Shown one piece after another: positions 7,045 through 14,812 of a stretch of 38,008 bases of DNA. Source of the stretch: an uncultured Porphyromonadaceae bacterium (lineage in GTDB: Bacteria; Bacteroidota; Bacteroidia; Bacteroidales; Muribaculaceae); the NCBI GenBank assembly GCA_905198125.1, contig CAJKBH010000032.1:1-38008 (forward strand), written 5' to 3'. Position 1 is the stretch's first letter. The number at the start of each line of letters is the position of its first letter. Under the pieces are notes generated by a model. That model saw nothing but the letters and a program-made list of their open reading frames with translations, was not told the origin of the DNA and did no database searches. Position numbers and translations under genes: made by a program.

Positions 7045-9390
7045 TTACTTGGCCTTCTCGACCACTAACTGGTCTAACAGCGCGTGGTTCGTATTGATGT
7101 TCATGTTTTCGTTTTCTGGCCGGTAAGTGATGCCTACGGTATATGTTCCGGCGGTGAGAGGCACTTGAATCTGATTGGACATGCCCCAGTCGTCCCAGTT
7201 TCCGACGCCGCGCTGGGGCATTACGAACGTGCCCCGTTTGCTGCCGTTGAGCATGAGGGTGCGTATGGCGGCCTTGTTCTCGGTGTTGACCGGGCCGTTG
7301 CCGTTGGCATAACGCAGGGCGAACGTGTACATGCCGCTCTGGGGTATCTTGATGTTGATGGTTTCGGGATCGGTGGTCCTGTCAATCTCCACAAATCCCT
7401 GACCGGTATAACCCTTGACGCCGTCGGCCGGTGCGTTGCAGCGTTCGGGCGACTTCATGTCGGTGCGTTCGTTCTTGAACTGATATACAGCGGCCGGACG
7501 GTTGCTGCGGGGTTCGCTGGCGAAAGAGGGAACACCCCGGGCGTCGATTCCGATTACCTGCCATTCGCCAGGCTCGGTGGCGGGCCACGAGGTCTCGCGC
7601 GTCTCGGCTACAAGCATGCCGTTCTTAAGCACCTGATATTTGGAGATGTATTCGATGGGGTTCCATTCCAGATAATTGTTGACCGGCACTCCTTCGCCGT
7701 TAAGAGCCGGATTGTTTGTGAGCCATGTCTGCGGGGTGACGGGAGCCTTGAGGTTGGGCTGGCGGTTCACGTCCATAGCCGGTATGGGCTTGCAATCCAT
7801 GTCCACCACTATGTTGCATACGCCCTTCAGTCTCTTGGTCGGGATGGTCTTGCCGGGTGCGTATTCCTTGCCGTTGACGGTGATTCTTGCCACGTTGGCA
7901 CCATAGCCGTTGACGGTGATGTTGAGCGTGGCTCCACGGTAATTGAAATTGTCGAGGGTACGGGTGCCTTCCAACGCCTTGGGCACGAAGGGGGAAATGA
8001 GAAGGCCGTCCTTTTCGAAGTGGATGCCGAACAGCACGCGGGTGGTGATGGCTATGTTGCCGGCCAGCGACCACAGCATGTTGCTGGAATTGAGTTCGGT
8101 GTAGTAGTCGCCGTTGTCAAGGTTGAAGTTCTCCTTGTTGGTGGCGAACAGGGCGGCGGGGCGGAACACCGAGCCGATGCCTTCCATTGTTCCGGCCTCG
8201 TTTCCGGCCTTGGCCTGAGCCAGTGTCCAGTATGATGCCACGAAAGGCCACAGCGCGTTGTTGTGGTAGCTGGGCATGTCGCTGATCTGCGGATAGAATA
8301 TGGCGGGACCGTAGGGTGTGTGCGGATTGTTGGTTGAGATTGATTTCTGTCGTTCGGCCGGGGCGATGTCATAGAGGATGGAGAGGGCCAGGCCTAAAGT
8401 CTCCGCACGCGGGTTCATGATTTTGTGGTCCCGTCCGTAGGTGTACATTCCGTAGTAGCCCTTGTCGTCGAGCCAGAAATATTTGTTGATGGCGTCGGTC
8501 AGCGCATCGGCGTCAGCCTTGAGACGTGCGGCTTCCTTGCGTTGACCGAGTATGTCGGCCATCTGCGCGCACGCTTTGAGCGCGGCGGCATAGAGGACGT
8601 TGGTGCCCATGGCCTCCGACTGCGAGATGTCGACGGTCTGCATCCATTTGGGATAAGACTGCTCGCGCCAGTCGATGAAGCTGGTCTCTCCCTTGATGAG
8701 TCCGCGCGGACTCATAATCGTGGCCATATCCTTCCTGATGCTGCGCAGGGCGATGGGATACACCTTCTCGAGCCACTGGCGGTCGCCTGTGGCCTTGTAT
8801 ATCTCGTATGCGGCCACCACCCATATCATGCGGTCGGTGGAAATGGGCCACGCACCGCCCGACCCCGTGTCCTGGATTATCTGACCGGAAGGATTCACCT
8901 TCTTCATCAGCGAGATCATGGAAGCCTCCGGCTGCATATAGCACATGCTCAGGATGATGGAATAAGACACGTCGCGTGTCCACACGCCGGCCCATTCCTT
9001 GCCGGTGCGCAGGGTGGTGTCAGGCTCCACGGCATTCACCATCTCGTCGAGGCCCATGTTGTAGATGGCCTCGTGCAGTCTGTTGTTGGAAGTGAGGCGA
9101 GGGTAGGAGGAGAGGTCGTTCTTGCGTTTCCAGGTCTGTTCCACCGGCATGAAGTAGCCGGGACGACCCTTGTAGGTGGAACGTATTTCCTCGGGCGAGA
9201 CGGCCCAGGCTTTGAATTCGTTCTGGAAGATGGTGTCTCCCTGCCAGCGGTAGGCGTCGGTGGAGAGGATAATGTCGGAGCTGAAGCCGCGGGCTTCAGC
9301 CACAGTGTCAGCTCCGTTCAGTGCCAGGGGTGCGAATGCCGCACCGGCTCCCGCTGCTATTGCGGCGATATATAGAGAATGCAAATTCAT
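7045..9390 (-). CDS. Exported six-hairpin glycosidase-like enzyme with C-terminal carbohydrate-binding-like domain
   Basis: A 781-residue protein with an N-terminal signal (hydrophobic 7-24). The central part (about 60-510) has features of the (alpha/alpha)6 six-hairpin glycosidases (GH63/GH37/GH78-like group): GKEWAGVWTRDVSYSI, an acidic FIDWREQSYP segment, a DISQSEAMGTNVLYAAALK helix, LDDKGYYGMYTYGRD and YHNNALWPFVASYWTLAQAK. A beta-rich region follows, and the last 150 residues form a jelly-roll-like module (YTGQGFVEIDRT, GMYTFALRYANGNGPVNTENK, GTYTVGITYRPENENMNINTNHALLD) typical of sugar-binding CBM6/35-like domains. It probably trims oligosaccharides in the periplasm; the substrate and exact family are not determined. 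A perfect consensus promoter lies at 9432-9463. Confidence 0.82.
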   Translation of the reverse strand: MNLHSLYIAAIAAGAGAAFAPLALNGADTVAEARGFSSDIILSTDAYRWQGDTIFQNEFKAWAVSPEEIRSTYKGRPGYFMPVEQTWKRKNDLSSYPRLTSNNRLHEAIYNMGLDEMVNAVEPDTTLRTGKEWAGVWTRDVSYSIILSMCYMQPEASMISLMKKVNPSGQIIQDTGSGGAWPISTDRMIWVVAAYEIYKATGDRQWLEKVYPIALRSIRKDMATIMSPRGLIKGETSFIDWREQSYPKWMQTVDISQSEAMGTNVLYAAALKACAQMADILGQRKEAARLKADADALTDAINKYFWLDDKGYYGMYTYGRDHKIMNPRAETLGLALSILYDIAPAERQKSISTNNPHTPYGPAIFYPQISDMPSYHNNALWPFVASYWTLAQAKAGNEAGTMEGIGSVFRPAALFATNKENFNLDNGDYYTELNSSNMLWSLAGNIAITTRVLFGIHFEKDGLLISPFVPKALEGTRTLDNFNYRGATLNITVNGYGANVARITVNGKEYAPGKTIPTKRLKGVCNIVVDMDCKPIPAMDVNRQPNLKAPVTPQTWLTNNPALNGEGVPVNNYLEWNPIEYISKYQVLKNGMLVAETRETSWPATEPGEWQVIGIDARGVPSFASEPRSNRPAAVYQFKNERTDMKSPERCNAPADGVKGYTGQGFVEIDRTTDPETINIKIPQSGMYTFALRYANGNGPVNTENKAAIRTLMLNGSKRGTFVMPQRGVGNWDDWGMSNQIQVPLTAGTYTVGITYRPENENMNINTNHALLDQLVVEKAK

Positions 9391-9431
9391 GTCGATTTAC
9401 AATTTTTTAATTAGGGTTGTGGAATTAACTG

Positions 9432-9463
9432 CAAAATTACAATTAAAAAACAGTAAATGCAAA
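9432..9463 (-). promoter_or_regulatory. Consensus promoter for the glycosidase-channel pair
   Basis: Read on the minus strand: TTTG (9463-9460), a 20 bp spacer, then TAATTTTG (9439-9432). Both boxes match the Bacteroidetes consensus exactly. Transcription would start about 35 bp before the ATG at 9390. Confidence 0.8.
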
Positions 9464-9481
9464 ACTGTGAATAGGTCGTGA

Positions 9482-9513
9482 TTTGGTAATGTGGGGTAGA
9501 TATGCTATATTTG
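9482..9513 (+). promoter_or_regulatory. Consensus promoter for the kinase/AAA/FHA/PP2C operon
   Basis: TTTG (9482-9485), a 20 bp spacer, then TATATTTG (9506-9513), an exact match to TTTG-N20-TAnnTTTG. Transcription would start near 9518, about 60 bases before the first ATG (9582). It lies back to back with the divergent glycosidase promoter, with 18 bp between the two -33 boxes. No comparable promoter was seen further down the operon. Confidence 0.82.
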
Positions 9514-9581
9514 TTGCGGAAATGGAGGCTGTGGAACGTCCGGACTCTGATTATTAACTGAAAAACTCAATACAACTTGCC

Positions 9582-10409
9582 ATGGTACGACCCCGGGGGA
9601 TAAGACATCTTATAGAGAAAATCACTTTTGACCGATCAAAAAGCATTGAAGAACGGATTGACGAGGTGTTCGATATGCGTCAGCACCTTGATGTGAAGGA
9701 CGAGAAGGAACGTCTGCGCAACGACGTGGATTATTATGACAGCATGATCCGGATGATTGAGGACGAGGACACGGAACGGGTTGAGGACCTGGCGCGGCTG
9801 CAGCTGTATGCGCTGTTGGCAGAGACATACGTGGAGCTGGAGGATTACCGCCCCATATACAAGCTCGCACAGGAAGTTCTGGAGATGATCCGCCATGAGG
9901 ATGTGGCATGGGAGGCAATGTCAGAGACGTTGCCGCGCATCATCGATGCAGTGTCTGAAACGGTTTATCATCATGCCGAGTACGAACTGCTGCTGATATA
10001 CATACTGATGGCGTTCAAGACCGGAAACCTGACGGACGAATTTAAAGGGCGTGTCAGAAAATGGATGAAGCTGCATCTGCTTCTTGAGGAAAGCGACTGG
10101 CTCGACTTCCGGCTTACAAAGGAACTGGAACGCGCCATGGCAGACATGTTCACGCAGACGGAGCTGTTCAAGATAATGCTTGACCCGAAGATAGGCCATC
10201 TCCGTACGGATCCTGTGGAATATTCCTGGGAGTGGGAGAAGATATATTACGACGTGGAGGCAGAGCTTGACCGACGGTTGGCTAATGTGCCGCGTCAGAT
10301 GGGTTTCTGCTTCCAGTATTGGGCCATGAAGCGTGAGTTGCTGATGGAGAAATACGGCATCGACTGGCGCTCGCCGTCGCAGATGAATCCAAGGGTAATG
10401 TTTGACTGA
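9582..10409 (+). CDS. Helical protein of unknown function, first gene of the signalling operon
   Basis: A 275-residue, strongly acidic and apparently all-helical soluble protein with no signal peptide or membrane segment. The stretch LARLQLYALLAETYVELEDY..IYKLAQEVLEMI (about 66-103) has the spacing of a tetratricopeptide-like helical hairpin. The C-terminal half contains YSWEWEKIYYDVEAELDRRLANVP and ends RSPSQMNPRVMFD. I do not recognise the family. The ATG follows the promoter by about 60 bases, and the zinc-ribbon gene starts 15 bp after its stop, so it belongs to the operon. A scaffold or adaptor role is the natural guess from helical content and position, and is only that. Confidence 0.8.
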   Translation: MVRPRGIRHLIEKITFDRSKSIEERIDEVFDMRQHLDVKDEKERLRNDVDYYDSMIRMIEDEDTERVEDLARLQLYALLAETYVELEDYRPIYKLAQEVLEMIRHEDVAWEAMSETLPRIIDAVSETVYHHAEYELLLIYILMAFKTGNLTDEFKGRVRKWMKLHLLLEESDWLDFRLTKELERAMADMFTQTELFKIMLDPKIGHLRTDPVEYSWEWEKIYYDVEAELDRRLANVPRQMGFCFQYWAMKRELLMEKYGIDWRSPSQMNPRVMFD

Positions 10410-10424
10410 TACACTCCGCAACCT

Positions 10425-11357
10425 ATGGAAAAACAGCAGGAACAACAGAAGCAGAGGGAACAATACGCTAATTTCCGACCCCGTCAGTTGTCGCAGGAGG
10501 AAGTAGACTCCGCGACGGCACGGCGGTGTGCGCGCTGCGGCGCCGAGTTAGAGGACGGAGCGAAGTTTTGCGAGGAATGCGGTGCGGCTGTCGATGACGG
10601 CGGGTCGCGTTGCACGTTCTGTGGAGCTATCATGGAGCCGGACGAAATGTTTTGCAGTGAATGCGGCAATCCGCGTGGCGGAACGAAGTGTCCCAACTGC
10701 GGAGCGTTGGCGTTCCGGCACTTCTGCGGCAATTGCAACACGCCGATTACAGCCGAGGCTTTCCGTCAGATAGAGCGTGCGCGACAGGATCAGCGCGTTA
10801 AGCGTGTGGCACAGGTGGCGCAGGAAATTGAACAGCTGAACGACGAGATAGAACAGCTGGAGCGTGAAGTCGGTGAGCCTGACGACTCGTTTTTGGACAA
10901 TACCTCGCCATTGGATGACAATGCCCGTAAGATTCTTGACGAATACAAGAATCTGTTCGGTGATGCCGGGTCAGTGCCGGATGCCCCGAAACCGAAGCCG
11001 GCGACTGTGCGTCAGTCAGATCAGGAAAGCATGGCCAAGAAGCGTGAGCGCCTCCGTGAACTGAAGGCTAAGAAGCGCGAAAAGAACCGGGAAATGCAAC
11101 GGGCTCTCGACGACCTGATTCCCGACCCTGCGGACCCGCCCGAAATCCAACGAGGCTTTATGTGCGCCTGCAAGGTCGTGGCCCTTGAAAAAGTCAAGAG
11201 GAAGGAAACTGTAGGAGTATGGTGGGTATGTAATTACTGCGGCTGCTCACATCGCCAACCGTCGGAGTGTACACGGCCGGAGCTTGGAGGCAAATGGAAA
11301 ACCGAGGAAATAGAAGTCGTATCCTTCAACCAAACCGAAAACACAGCTTACATCTGA
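10425..11357 (+). CDS. Multi-zinc-ribbon coiled-coil protein
   Basis: A 310-residue soluble protein. Near the N-terminus it has a run of CxxCG knuckles: CARCGAELEDGAKFCEECG (about 35-53), CTFCGAIMEPDEMFCSECG (about 63-81) and CPNCGALAFRHFCGNC (about 88-103), making two to three treble zinc ribbons. A charged coiled coil follows (VAQEIEQLNDEIEQLEREVGE), then a disordered Pro/Lys-rich linker and a second coiled coil (KKRERLRELKAKKREKNREM). The C-terminus carries another metal-site candidate (FMCACKVV..WWVCNYCGCSHRQPSEC). Similar zinc ribbons start the AAA protein and the FHA protein of the same operon, suggesting a shared protein-binding role. No enzymatic motif is present. It lies 15 bp after the previous gene and 41 bp before the kinase. 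Confidence 0.85.
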   Translation: MEKQQEQQKQREQYANFRPRQLSQEEVDSATARRCARCGAELEDGAKFCEECGAAVDDGGSRCTFCGAIMEPDEMFCSECGNPRGGTKCPNCGALAFRHFCGNCNTPITAEAFRQIERARQDQRVKRVAQVAQEIEQLNDEIEQLEREVGEPDDSFLDNTSPLDDNARKILDEYKNLFGDAGSVPDAPKPKPATVRQSDQESMAKKRERLRELKAKKREKNREMQRALDDLIPDPADPPEIQRGFMCACKVVALEKVKRKETVGVWWVCNYCGCSHRQPSECTRPELGGKWKTEEIEVVSFNQTENTAYI

Positions 11358-11398
11358 CGTTTCCATACTTTTTATTGAATATTTGAACGACGATAACA

Positions 11399-14300
11399 AT
11401 GAGTAATAAACGTACTGACGAACATAATACGGGCACCCTGGTACCGCCGTCAGGCACGGCTGTACCCCCAAGTGGCACGGCTGTACCGCCGTCAGAAACG
11501 GCAGTGCCGCCATCCGGGACTGCTGTGCCGCCGGGAGCGGAAGGGCCGGCGACGGGTCAGGTTGCGGACGGACCCGCTAAGCAGGTGGCTTTCGACGACT
11601 CGCTGGTGACGGAATTCGAGATAAACGGCGTAAAATTTAAAAAGAAGGAGTGCATCTCCAGCCAGTCGGGCGAGGCAAGGGTGTTCTTGGTGGAGCACAA
11701 GGGCACAAAGTACGCGCTTAAGATTTATAACGCACACCGTCACCCCAACCATGAAGTGCTTGAAAAACTGAAAGCCCTTCGCGGCAACGGACTGACGGTA
11801 GACGTGTTCGAGCATGGCGTTATGGATTTCGGCAACGGAGCAAGACACGACTACGAGCTGATGCGCTATTACACCGGGCGAAACCTGTCGCAGGTGTCGC
11901 TGAAAGGGAAGGAGGATCTGTTCAGAAAATTGGCGCCGCGCATGGCAATGGCCATCGACTTCTGTCACAAGAACGGCATACTGCACCGCGACATCAAGCC
12001 CGCAAACTTCATGTTTGTCGACAAACGGGAACGGGACTTCGTACTGACCGACTTCGGTATAGCAAAGATACTCGACGACCAGAAGCGCGCCACGACCGAC
12101 GCCGGTCGCACGCCGGTGTATGCCGCGCCCGAGATGTACAAGTACTACTACGACAAGCCTACATACGTTTCGACTCCATCCGATTTCTACGCCATGGGTA
12201 TGACGTTGCTGGCCATGTGGAAGGGTGAGGGCAACCTGATAGCCAACGAGGAGAAATTAGTAAAGGACAAGGAGGAGGAGACACTGCCGTATCCCGACGC
12301 AAAGGAGATAGACGGCCACAACCTGCAGCTGCTCAAGGCGCTGACACGGCGTAACGCCGACATTCGCGCCGGCTTCGACCAGGTGGTGCAATGGTCGAAA
12401 GGTGAGACCATCTATGAAGATCCGACATACTACGGACTCAAGACCGATTTCCGCGTGGTGTTCAGCCGCGACAAGAACCTGATAGCTCATTCCAAAAAGG
12501 AACTGGCCAAAATGATGTGGGCCAACAAGAAACTGGCCAAGGAATACCTCTATTCCGACATGGTGGCCGACTGGATGGAGGATAACGAGGAACCGGAACT
12601 GAAAAAGACTATCCTGACATACACCGAAGACATCTACGCCGAGGACCGGGATGCCGGTCTGTTCGCCACATGCCTGCTGTTGGACGAAGATATGCCTTAT
12701 ACATCCAGCCTCACCAAGAATGTGCTGAAGGATGAATACGAGATAGCCGGCGACATATTCCGTAATGTCAGGCTGTATGCAAATGCCCTCAAGGATCCGT
12801 ACAGCAATCTGTGGATATACCTGCGTCACATCGAAGCCCCGATAGACGTGGACTTCTACATCGAGGCTGTGGAGGATCGCGGCATATCGGCCTTGGACGA
12901 GATGTGTTATGAAATAGACCCCGACCTGCCGTTCATGTATCGCGGAGATTCCGATTCCGGCAAGGATGACTTCGAGATCCGGGACTTCGAGCATCTGCGC
13001 TCGCTGATGGAAAAAGAAGCCGATTCCTATATGGAGGATTTCGGCAAGCGGGACATATCCATGTTTGCCAGTGAGGAATTCAAGCAATGGGTCAAGGGGC
13101 GCGACGAGAAACTGTACGAAGATGTCTGGGAGAAAAACTATCCTATGGACGACAATCCGTTCGGATGGTTTATGGTGTACCATGTATGCGGCAATGTCGA
13201 TTACCAATTCAAGAAAGTGCGGAAACGCGAGGATTCCGAATGGCTCACAATCGATGACCTTGCCAATCAGTTGGCCCGGCACATAGGCGAGCATCCCGCG
13301 GACTGGCAGAACCTGAACCGGCTGGAGCATACAACCTTCACCCGGCAATTGACCCCGGGACCGTTTTACAAGGACTTCGCGGATTCGCGCGTGTGTCAGT
13401 ATCTGCGTTCGAAAGACAAGTATGACAAGCAGATAGAGTGGATACGCGAATGTCTGAACCTCAAGAGCACGGACAATAAGCGTAAGTACGGGCGGTTCAA
13501 CGGTGGCGTGGCGCAGATGAAGATGATAGCAGGACTGCTGCCGTCGCACCGGTGTCCGCTGTACATAGACCACCTGACCATAACCACGCTCGAACAGTTC
13601 AAGCAGCACGAGGCCGAGATACGCAAGGCCATGGACCGGGACAGCGCCGTGAACGCAATGGTTCAGGACTGGCTCGCCGTGCAGTTTCAGGAGAATCCTC
13701 AGGTTGACCTTAAGCAGACGCCCTACTTGCAGAAAACCAAGGAATATCTGGAGTTCATGCAGGAGCATGTGCTAAACGCGCAGTCGGCCCGCAACGCCGA
13801 GGAAACGCACAATAAGATACGCAACGCCAAGGCACAGTTCACGGTGGCCCGTGCCGGAACGCGCACCATCCACATAGCCGCGATAGTGCTCGGTTTCCTG
13901 CCGCTGCTGATAGCCTGCATCTATGGCGGATACGTGTTCGCCACTACCGATTCCGGCATATTCCGCACCGCGTTGGAATCGACCGGCAAATGGGTCGGAA
14001 TCATTATCGGCATCTTAGTCGCGTTGGTATGCGCCGCCGAGGCCGGACTGTTGGCCGGTGGTATCGTAGGTGTCATCGTGTACGCCCTGATAGCCTGGGT
14101 GTTCGTGCTGATAGTGCCGGCGGTGCCGTGGATACTGATAGCCATACTTGCATTGGTGCTGTGGGTCGGAGCCGCGCAGCTGTTCAAGAAAGTCTATCTG
14201 TCACGGAAGCCCGTTGACAACTACGGCACGATGGACCTGAACGATGCCGCAGCTTACGCCGAGATCGGAGCCGCGTTCGGCTCGCGCGACAAACTGCTGC

Positions 14301-14812
14301 CCGGAATGCACCCGGAATATCCGGCCATAGTATATAAGGACAACGCCTCCAACGCCCGCAAGGGACGCGGACAGATGGCACTGAAGGGATTCTCCATACT
14401 GCTGTTGGCTGTGCTGATATTCGCCGGCAGCGCATGGTTCCGGAGCTATGCCACGGGCAAAGCATCGGCCAAGTCGCAGGCTATGGAGATGTACAACGGC
14501 ACATACACCGGCCAGTTTGACGACCGCAATTCCACGATGACGCTGACGACCGACACCATCGACGGCAAGTATGTGGTGACGGGAGAAATGACCATAAATT
14601 ACAGGCATCCGTTGAACCATCAGCTGAAGGGTACGCTTGACCCCGAGCATCCCGAGAAGCTGAAGCTGAACGTGGTGAAGGCCGACGGCACGGTGGACCG
14701 TTACATCACATACACCATCGGCAAAGCCAAGGATGCCGACGACACGATAGAGGGCAGCTATGCCAACAACCACAAGGGTTCGAGTTACACCTACAGACTG
14801 ACAAAGAAATGA
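11399..14812 (+). CDS. Transmembrane Hanks-type Ser/Thr protein kinase with C-terminal sensor-like domain
   Basis: A 1137-residue kinase. Residues 13-46 hold a tandem 7-residue repeat (PPSGTAV, four copies). The kinase domain (about 70-320) keeps the catalytic set: ALKIY (Lys108), HRDIKPANF (196-204, catalytic Asp198), TDFGIAK (Asp218) and YAAPEMY (Glu245), so it should be active. A long, mostly helical, acidic region follows (about 320-815). Hydrophobic segments lie at about 823-845, 865-930 (probably three spans) and 997-1014, and a beta-rich domain of about 110 residues ends the protein (YNGTYTGQFDDRNSTMTL..GSSYTYRLTKK). With the kinase in the cytoplasm, I infer that the tail is periplasmic and may sense a ligand; the count of spans is not certain. 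The gene overlaps the AAA gene by 4 bp (ATGA), indicating coupled translation. Likely partners are the FHA protein (reader) and the PP2C protein (eraser) encoded downstream. Confidence 0.95.
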   Translation: MSNKRTDEHNTGTLVPPSGTAVPPSGTAVPPSETAVPPSGTAVPPGAEGPATGQVADGPAKQVAFDDSLVTEFEINGVKFKKKECISSQSGEARVFLVEHKGTKYALKIYNAHRHPNHEVLEKLKALRGNGLTVDVFEHGVMDFGNGARHDYELMRYYTGRNLSQVSLKGKEDLFRKLAPRMAMAIDFCHKNGILHRDIKPANFMFVDKRERDFVLTDFGIAKILDDQKRATTDAGRTPVYAAPEMYKYYYDKPTYVSTPSDFYAMGMTLLAMWKGEGNLIANEEKLVKDKEEETLPYPDAKEIDGHNLQLLKALTRRNADIRAGFDQVVQWSKGETIYEDPTYYGLKTDFRVVFSRDKNLIAHSKKELAKMMWANKKLAKEYLYSDMVADWMEDNEEPELKKTILTYTEDIYAEDRDAGLFATCLLLDEDMPYTSSLTKNVLKDEYEIAGDIFRNVRLYANALKDPYSNLWIYLRHIEAPIDVDFYIEAVEDRGISALDEMCYEIDPDLPFMYRGDSDSGKDDFEIRDFEHLRSLMEKEADSYMEDFGKRDISMFASEEFKQWVKGRDEKLYEDVWEKNYPMDDNPFGWFMVYHVCGNVDYQFKKVRKREDSEWLTIDDLANQLARHIGEHPADWQNLNRLEHTTFTRQLTPGPFYKDFADSRVCQYLRSKDKYDKQIEWIRECLNLKSTDNKRKYGRFNGGVAQMKMIAGLLPSHRCPLYIDHLTITTLEQFKQHEAEIRKAMDRDSAVNAMVQDWLAVQFQENPQVDLKQTPYLQKTKEYLEFMQEHVLNAQSARNAEETHNKIRNAKAQFTVARAGTRTIHIAAIVLGFLPLLIACIYGGYVFATTDSGIFRTALESTGKWVGIIIGILVALVCAAEAGLLAGGIVGVIVYALIAWVFVLIVPAVPWILIAILALVLWVGAAQLFKKVYLSRKPVDNYGTMDLNDAAAYAEIGAAFGSRDKLLPGMHPEYPAIVYKDNASNARKGRGQMALKGFSILLLAVLIFAGSAWFRSYATGKASAKSQAMEMYNGTYTGQFDDRNSTMTLTTDTIDGKYVVTGEMTINYRHPLNHQLKGTLDPEHPEKLKLNVVKADGTVDRYITYTIGKAKDADDTIEGSYANNHKGSSYTYRLTKK
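11435..11535 (+). repeat. In-frame 21-bp tandem repeat in the kinase gene
   Basis: About four and a half units of 21 bp encode the heptapeptide PPSGTAV (one copy reads PPSETAV) at the kinase N-terminus. The units differ at third codon positions (for example GTACCCCCA, GTACCGCCG, GTGCCGCCA), so selection seems to preserve the peptide rather than the DNA. Each unit presents one Thr and one Ser. Confidence 0.85.

Noticed and set aside
7084..9375. Long plus-strand open frames (383 and 316 codons) opposite the glycosidase gene
   Set aside because: They lie entirely within a well-supported minus-strand enzyme gene, give His/Gly/Val-rich sequence without domains, and have no promoter. GC-rich codons leave the opposite strand open by chance.
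12257..13768. 503-codon minus-strand open frame opposite the kinase gene
   Set aside because: The kinase reading is supported by catalytic motifs and continuous membrane segments. The opposite frame has typical shadow composition (His, Leu, Val, Gln) and no family features.
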